Below are positions 58,450 to 64,000 of a DNA stretch of 64,000 nt, in pieces; the stretch's first letter is position 1; every line of letters begins with the position of its first letter. The notes under the pieces were generated by a model, which ran no database searches, had not been told where the DNA came from, and worked only from the letters and a program-made list of their open reading frames with translations. This stretch comes from Daphnia carinata (Eukaryota; Arthropoda; Branchiopoda; Diplostraca; Daphniidae). The stretch lies in contig NC_081340.1 of NCBI RefSeq assembly GCF_022539665.2, positions 1,178,001 through 1,242,000 on the forward strand, in the 5' to 3' direction. The position numbers and the translations under genes were made by a program.

Positions 58450-58899
58450 TAATTGTTGATGGCCCCACGCCTTAGTTAAAAAATTTATGTGTTCAATATA
58501 GATTATATATCTTTACTAACGTTAACCTAGCTTGCTTTTATTACTACGTAGAGATAAACCTAAGTGGAAGCGGACAGTTTTAACAGATATTTCCCTCAGT
58601 TAGATAAGCCCCTACATTCTTAATTACGGACATGCCAAAGACATGAAGTATGTCAAGTGACTGGAAAGAAAAATAATGAATAACCTTCCTATCACATAGA
58701 GCACAATATTTTTTTTTTTTTGCTGAGTTTAGTTACAATCCATCTTCCAGTATCTACAGTGGAGAGAGTTGAAATTCGACGAAAAAGTTAATCAAGTAAC
58801 AGGTTACACGGAAGAGGAGTCCTTTTAAAGTATTTGCAGAAAAAAGAATGCAAAAAAAAACAGAAATTTTTATTGAACCTTCCTTAAAATATGGTAAAT

Positions 58900-59492
58900 T
58901 CATTTGAAAAAAGTCCTGTGGGGCTTCTTTTTCTTTTGACGTTCGATTTTGTCCTGCTGGCCAAAATATTGAAACGATGACTCGTCTGACGCATCTATCA
59001 ACGGCCGTTTCTTCTGTGTTCGCTGATTAGTTCCCGCCAACCATAGTGAGTTCCGGCGCATTTTGTTTCGATAATATTGTTTCAATATTTCTCGCTGTTC
59101 ATACCATTTGTTTCTATCGCGGTAGGGTTCCTCCTTTGCTGGTTGATGAATAAAATCTACAGCCTCTGTGAAAAAGCATTACATAAGGTGAAAAGTAAAT
59201 GTTTTATCTCATGATTACATATGTATTTCAAAAAAGGTTTAATAAAACTTTCTTTTTACCTTTGAAGCGTGTATCTCCAGTGGAAAAAACAGTGGTTCTG
59301 TCCACATTCCTGCATTTTTCCAGTAGCTTTGTTGCTCCACCTGGCTTGGTTCTTCCCTTTTAAAGGTTATTCTGTGTGCTTTCTGAGCGACTGGTTCCTA
59401 TGGCACATCTAAGCATTGTTCTTCTGGTTCAACGCCAAGATTGTTCTGATCGAACAGGGCTCGCAGCGAGAACTCTCCGCCCTTGCCAATGT
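58900..59492 (-). pseudogene. C-terminal exons of an unidentified basic protein
   Basis: Exon 59492-59260 and exon 59165-58900 join in phase through TTCAAAG|AGGCT. The first contains GKGGEFSLRALFDQNNLGVE, a TAG near 59400, and in the final frame DRTTVFSTGDTRFK; the second reads EAVDFIHQPAKEEPYRDRNK, WYEQREILKQYYRNKMRRN and a Lys-rich end. The layout of FxxxDxRF, W..R and a basic tail weakly recalls nucleolar protein C-termini such as NOL8, but I cannot name it. The frame changes within the first exon. Confidence 0.35.
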
Positions 59493-59641
59493 CTACAATG
59501 TACATAAAAAAATATCAACGTGTCCAGAATGAAAGAATGAATGAGTTTTGTCATTTAATAGGGCTTTTGATGTCATCACTATGTTTTGTTGATTAGGTGC
59601 ATGTGAAAGGTTTAAAACAACGTGACACACTAGGAACGTAA

Positions 59642-59774
59642 TCTATACTCTATAAAAAAACAAGGAAAAGAGGAGGAGCCTGTGTCCGTCACATTGTGCT
59701 TTTGTTGTGATTGGCTGGTGCAAACTGTCGTCTGCTAGAGTGAATTGGTGGGATGGGGATTTGGAAAACTAAAC
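59642..59774 (+). repeat. Duplicated 130-bp block, copy 1
   Basis: TCTATACTCTATAAAAAAAC to GGGATTTGGAAAACTAAAC. Copy 2 is at 61867-62035. The block is interrupted right after AAAC by the TA-flanked foldback element. Confidence 0.8.
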
Positions 59775-59776
59775 TA

Positions 59777-60747
59777 CAGTATGTTCCAAAAGAATCCGAC
59801 TACCCCCTTAAAAAAAAATGCCCCCTATCAACACTTAGTTAAGTTACTTAGTACTTTATGTGGGTTATGCTAGTATATGGGAAAACGCGGAAAAAACTAT
59901 ACTAGACGTTTCTATGGAAACCAGACATGAATTAGCTCGCGTCCTTACATCGCTAAGGGGTAAGGCAAATTGCCGTTAGGCAAAGACAAAAATTTTTACA
60001 AATCTACTACAAATTGTATTTGTATTAGGCTACGAGAGACAGACTTCGGAATGGGAAGTCTCGTCTCCATGGTAACTAATTTAATGAATCATAGCATACG
60101 CGCCTTTTTCAAAATCTTTGTTCTTATGCGTTAAATTAGTATAAAAACGGGGATTGAACTACTGAACTGACACAGTTCATTAGTTATTCATCAGTTCATT
60201 AACAGTTGTGGAAAGAAGGTCTGTGGTATCGTTCGGCCTAGCCGTGTACTCAATAAATCATTTTTCCCGAAAATTCATTGTTTGCGCTATTTTCGCGAAA
60301 CATTTATATGAACTGTATCAGTTTTATAGTCGAACCCCCGTTTTTATACTAATAAATAAAAAAAATAAAAAGAATTAAATTTTGATCATTTAACGCATAA
60401 GACCAAATATTTTTAAAAAGGCGTGTATGCCATGATTCGTTAAATTTGTTACCATGGAAACGAGACTTCCCATCCCAATGTCTGTCTCCCGTAGCCTAGT
60501 GCAAATACATTTTGTAGTAGAGTTGTAAAAATTTTTGGTTTTGCCTAATGGCAATTTGTCTCACCTCTTAGCGATTCAAGACACTAGCTAATTATGTCTC
60601 GTTTCTATGGTAACGTCTACTGCATTTTTTTCCGCATTTTCCCATATTCTAACATAACCCCCCTAAACTAGTAAATAACTTAGCTATACGTTAATAGGGG
60701 GCATTCTTTTTTAAGGGGGGTAGTCGGATTTTTTTTGGAACATACTG
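59777..60747. mobile_element. Tc1/mariner-type foldback MITE
   Basis: The ends CAGTATGTTCCAAAA and TTTTTTTGGAACATACTG are flanked by TA (59775-59776 and 60748-60749). The arms are very long, about 400 bp each (to about 60190 and from about 60310), with matching words such as CATTTTGTAGTAG/CTACTACAAATTG and GTATAAAAACGGGG/CCCCGTTTTTATAC. The short centre has AATAAA. There is no transposase. The intact second copy of the host repeat (AAACTGCGG at 62032-62040)  gives the empty target site. Confidence 0.75.
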
Positions 60748-60789
60748 TACGGTTGGAATTACGGATTTGGGCAATTTTTCAGTCTACGG

Positions 60790-61735
60790 GCTTTGCTTAA
60801 AACGGGTGGACGCTACAGTAGGTAAGCCGACGGGCAGAGACTGTACGGTGGAAGATGGGCAACTACAGCGTTTTTTTTGGTGGGCAAAGGGGGTTTACGG
60901 GCAGAGACTATTCAAGAAAAGATGGGCAGTGGGAAAAAGTGGGTGGACGGGCAACTACAGCTTTTTTTTGGTGGGCAAAGGGGGTTGACGGGCAACTACA
61001 GCGGCCGTTTTCCTAGCTGAGACTGTGAGGGAAAGATGGGAAAAAGCAAATGAAAAGGTTAATGGGCAACTATATCGGTCGTTTTGGCAAGCTGCGAGTG
61101 GGCCGACGGGCAGCAAGTGAGTCGACGGGCAGCGAGTGGGTCGACAGGCAACGAGTGGGTCGACGGGCAGCGATTGGGTCGACGGGCAACGAGTGGGTCG
61201 ACGAGCAGAGAAGGGGCCGACGGGCAGCGAATGGGTCGACAGGCAGCAAGTCGGCGGGCAGAGAGGGGGTCGATTGGCAGCGAGGGGGGCGACGGACAGA
61301 AATGGGCTGACGGGCAGTGAATGGGTCAACGGGCAGCAAGTGGGCCGACGGACAGCGAGTGGGCCAGTGGCCAGAGAGAGGGTCGACGGGCAATAACAGC
61401 GGGCTTCTTAGCGGGCAGAAGCAAAAAGTGAGTGGACGGACAACAATAGCGGGCGTTTTGACGGGCGGCGACTGTGACGAAAGGGTGGGCAAATGCAAAA
61501 AAAAGGTAGATGTCCCCCAGCAGGCAATTTTGCGGGTACAATGTGAGTTGACGGGCAGAGTGTGGGTTGACGGGCAGAGAGGGGGTCGACGGGCAAATAG
61601 TGGTATGACGGGCAAAGAGTGGCTTGACGTGCAGAAAGGGGGTCGACGGGCAACTTCAGCGGTTTTCTTGACGGGCAGAGAAAGTGAGGGGATGGACGGG
61701 CAGAAACAGCAAATGGGTCGACGGGCAAGAAAGGG
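60790..61735. repeat. 19-bp minisatellite with higher-order units
   Basis: Unit GAGTGGGTCGACGGGCAGC, about 16 head-to-tail copies at 61096-61392, with further variants on both sides (60790-61060 and 61400-61735) separated by longer pieces that repeat CAACTACAGCGG/CAACAATAGCGGGCG plus GACTGTGA(C/G)G(A/G)AA. Since 19 is not a multiple of 3, all frames on both strands look open (TGSEWVDGQR-like), which is a by-product, not coding evidence. Confidence 0.85.
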
Positions 61736-61866
61736 GTATTTTTGATTTGTAAAACGAATTAAGAGTAGATGGGCGAAGGAATTACGTGGATCAATTTTCT
61801 GATAATAGCTTAAGGATAGGCTAGCGCCACCTAATCCCCGGCCCTGGACGGGCCCAAAGGTACTAG

Positions 61867-62035
61867 TCTATACTCTATAAAAAAACAAGGAAATTGGAGG
61901 AGGAGCCTGTGTCTGTCACATTGTGCTTTTGTTTTGATTGGCTGGCGTCAAAACCGTCGTCTGCTACAGTGATTGGCTGGCGCCAAAACCGCCGTCTGCT
62001 ACAGTGAATTGGTGGATGGGGATTTGGAAAAGTAA
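61867..62035 (+). repeat. Duplicated 130-bp block, copy 2
   Basis: It matches 59642-59774 but has an internal tandem duplication of about 35 bp (TGATTGGCTGGCG(T/C)CAAAAC...CTGCTACAG twice). Confidence 0.75.
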
Positions 62036-62242
62036 ACTGCGGGGTGCGGATATTGTAGGAAAATTGGTTTGTGTGATTTCCCAGCTACGCGTGTTGCCGA
62101 AACTTAAAATATTACCCGCCTACATATGAACCTTATTGTAGTGTGATATAATGTGAATAATAAATATATGAATTTTAATTTTGATTACTGGTTTATTGTT
62201 TATGGTGGTTATTACATTAAATTTTTGTGTTATTACAAATTA

Positions 62243-62878
62243 TTATTTATTTTGAGCCATTTCCTTCTTGGCTTTTGCAAGGGCTTTTCTTGCGTCGACC
62301 ATCAAGTTGTGCGCAGTTAGATGATTTCTCTCCGCCCTATAAAGATAAAGACATTAATTGTAAATTAAAACAACTGAACTGCAGAAATGTAAGTATCCAT
62401 TTAGTTAAAGCAACAATTGTTATGCCATGGAAACGGTTAGTTCAAATTTCTCAAAGTGCAAACTTTTGTAAAATTTTTAACAGGTTTCATTCATGTTATT
62501 GATAAAAGTAAAATAGAAAGGAAATTTTTTTAAAATTTTCTCCATCTGCCTTACATCAATACTGAATGGCAAACTGTAAAAAATTTTAGGAAAGACTGCG
62601 CTTTCAAAAATTTTGTCTACACGATACCATTTCTAATATACATAATAATATATGGATATATAATATGGAATACAATACTTACAAATTAACTGCAACTTTG
62701 GCTAGAAAAGCATTCTTCTTTAGTGCATTGAATTTTTGTTGTAGTTCTTGCAGTTTTTTTTTTTTTTTCCATTTTTTTTCTTTTTTGTTCTTCTCTATTG
62801 TTTCCTCTTCTGTTACAATTATATGTTGAGACATGGAGAGCTCAACGTCCTCTTCTATTACCATAATAATTTCTAATT
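62243..62878 (-). CDS. C-terminal exons of an unidentified Lys-rich coiled-coil protein
   Basis: Exon 62878 to about 62683 (EEDVELSMSQHIIVTEEETI, then a Lys/Glu run, LQELQQKFNALKKNAFLAKV) ends at TTT|GTAAGT; the next exon, from about 62339, continues in phase AERNHLTAHNLMVDARKALA-KAKKEMAQNK and stops at 62245-62243. It is a strongly helical, charged product with no named domain. No start or upstream exon is seen before the foldback element at 62.96 kb. Confidence 0.45.
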
Positions 62879-62960
62879 CTAAAACGTTAAAATTATTAAT
62901 AAGTTAATTAACGTTAATTTTTAAGAAATAAGTAGGCTTACCGCTGGTCATAGGATTGGC

Positions 62961-63833
62961 GGTGAAATAGGACTGAAACGAAATAGGACTGGAGAAATAG
63001 GACTGAAAATTTCCAGTCCTATTTCTACCGGAGAAATAGGACTGGGAGAAACAGGACTGACTTTTAAAATCTTTTAGGACATTCCTATTTCTCCTCGGCA
63101 TCAGTCCTATTTTTCCTTAGAAATAGTCCTATTTCATGTACCTTGTTCCAAGAGGAACGATGAGCCTCCAATCTGGTGGGCATTGTATTGCGTAAGAGCG
63201 CCGGCTTATATCCATTTCTCTTTTTAAAAAACCGATGGCGTTTACTCATTATTTAAATGGTTCACAAATTTTTTATCTCTTATCCTATTTTAATTTGAAT
63301 TGCTGGGGAACGTGAATTATTTTGAATCAAATAGAGTTCATTTAATAAAATACTATTTAGAGCAAAATCAGAATATGTAAGAGCTGTATATAACGATAGA
63401 TGTATGAAATAGTAGAACATTAGTTCAATTGGAAAAGTTGGTTATGACCACATAAAGTGCAATATGAGTAATAAATATTTCTGTAGTATGTCTAATAGTA
63501 TTTTGTTAAATGAACTCTATTAAATACAATATAGTTCATGTTCTCCTGTAATTTAAATTAAAATAGGATAAGAAACAAAAGTTTTGTGAACCATTTATCT
63601 GATGAGTTAACACCATCGGTTTTTTAAAAAAGGAAATGGATATAATGCGGCGCTCTTGCGCATGGAGGCTCATCGTTCCCCTTGGAACAAGGTAAATGAA
63701 ATAAGACTGTTTCTCACGAGAAATAGGACTGATGCCGAGGAGAAATGGGACTGTCCTAGATGTTTTTAAAAGTCAGTCCTATTTCTCCCAGTCCTATTTC
63801 TCCAGTCCTATTTCGTTTCAGTCCTATTTCACC
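62961..63833. mobile_element. Foldback element built from AGTCCTATTTCTCC words
   Basis: The outer ends GGTGAAATAGGACTG and CAGTCCTATTTCACC are inverted, with GGC on both outer sides (62958-62960 and 63834-63836) as a possible 3-bp target duplication. The arms of about 350-400 bp match (GGAACGATGAGCCTCCA versus TGGAGGCTCATCGTTCC; AACCGATGGCGTT versus AACACCATCGGTT; GAGTTCATTTAATAAAATAC versus GTATTTTGTTAAATGAACTC). The terminal 150 bp of each arm contains five to six copies of (A/C)AGTCCTATTTCTCC in both orientations. No ORF. Confidence 0.75.
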
Positions 63834-63836
63834 GGC

Positions 63837-64000
63837 TACCGGCCATAGTAGACGATTTTAAGTTTTTAATGGGCTACTGCTATTCTTTACCTTAGAAACT
63901 TTCACCTAGATGGCGTAATGGAATGAATGTTGCGCAATAGTAACGGTTTTTTTTTGAACTTTCTTTTGTATTCCCACTGACTTTGCTTTGTATGCTCATT
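63837..64000. other. Right edge, nothing recognised
   Basis: AT-rich sequence with no exon or repeat identified. Confidence 0.4.

Noticed and set aside
61096-61392. CRISPR-like array
   Set aside because: Units are contiguous with no unique spacers; a eukaryotic minisatellite.
61050-61745. Long overlapping ORFs of GSTGSEWVDGQ type and Pro/Cys-rich antisense ORFs
   Set aside because: They are produced by a 19-bp tandem repeat without stops; all frames are open equally.

Overview
The window looks like nuclear DNA of an arthropod, most likely a cladoceran crustacean of the Daphnia kind. This rests on RR-1 cuticle protein genes with the usual three-residue first exon, a chain of metazoan multi-exon genes with short GT-AG introns, BEL/Pao and Gypsy LTR retrotransposons, DUF4806-type and SAMD3-like genes, and AT-rich intergenic DNA full of foldback elements. 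The genus is inference; a protein search of the cuticle and DUF4806 genes would settle it.

Layout, left to right. 0-1.3 kb: minus-strand DUF4806-type gene running off the left edge. 2.7-7.8 kb: intergenic DNA with several inverted-repeat (foldback) elements, one isolated signal-peptide exon at 4.9 kb and one possible terminal exon at 2.7 kb. 8.1-18.2 kb: a 15-exon glutamate carboxypeptidase II (NAALADase, M28B) gene on the minus strand, split inside exon 12 by a young 6.6 kb BEL/Pao retrotransposon (8783-15364, 5-bp target duplication CGTGT). 19.3-20.1 kb: a two-exon hypothetical gene. 21.1-22.5 kb: fragments of three unrelated genes (RPAP3 first exon, FAD-oxidoreductase N-terminus, vinculin repeat). 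22.8-27.6 kb: a Tyr-rich YYT-repeat fragment, and two head-to-head RR-1 cuticle genes, both damaged. 29.0-40.8 kb: a Knickkopf-like DOMON fragment and a BolA3-like fragment separated by a 10.8 kb env-bearing Gypsy element (TSD ACAT) whose pol and env frames are broken and which carries an extra Cys-rich ORF before its 3' LTR. 42-47.4 kb: a tRNA-Arg pseudogene, a YYT-repeat protein gene, and two truncated trypsin-like protease genes with a Thr/Lys/Pro-rich insertion inside the catalytic domain. 52.1-55.0 kb: a TIR-bounded (CACTG...) element whose only gene is a seven-exon SAMD3-like SAM-domain protein. 57.1-58.5 kb: the glycine-cleavage T-protein gene (AMT) with frameshifts. 58.9-59.5 kb and 62.2-62.9 kb: C-terminal exons of two unrecognised genes. 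59.6-62.0 kb: a duplicated sequence, a TA-flanked foldback element inserted in one copy, and a 19-bp minisatellite. 63.0-63.8 kb: a large foldback element built from a repeated 14-bp word.

The genes do not form one pathway. The dominant theme is mobile DNA and gene decay: almost every conserved host gene here has one or more single-base frameshifts or nonsense codons, while the BEL ORF stays open for 1801 codons. Either this is a pseudogene-rich region or the assembly keeps residual indel errors; raw-read inspection would separate the two.
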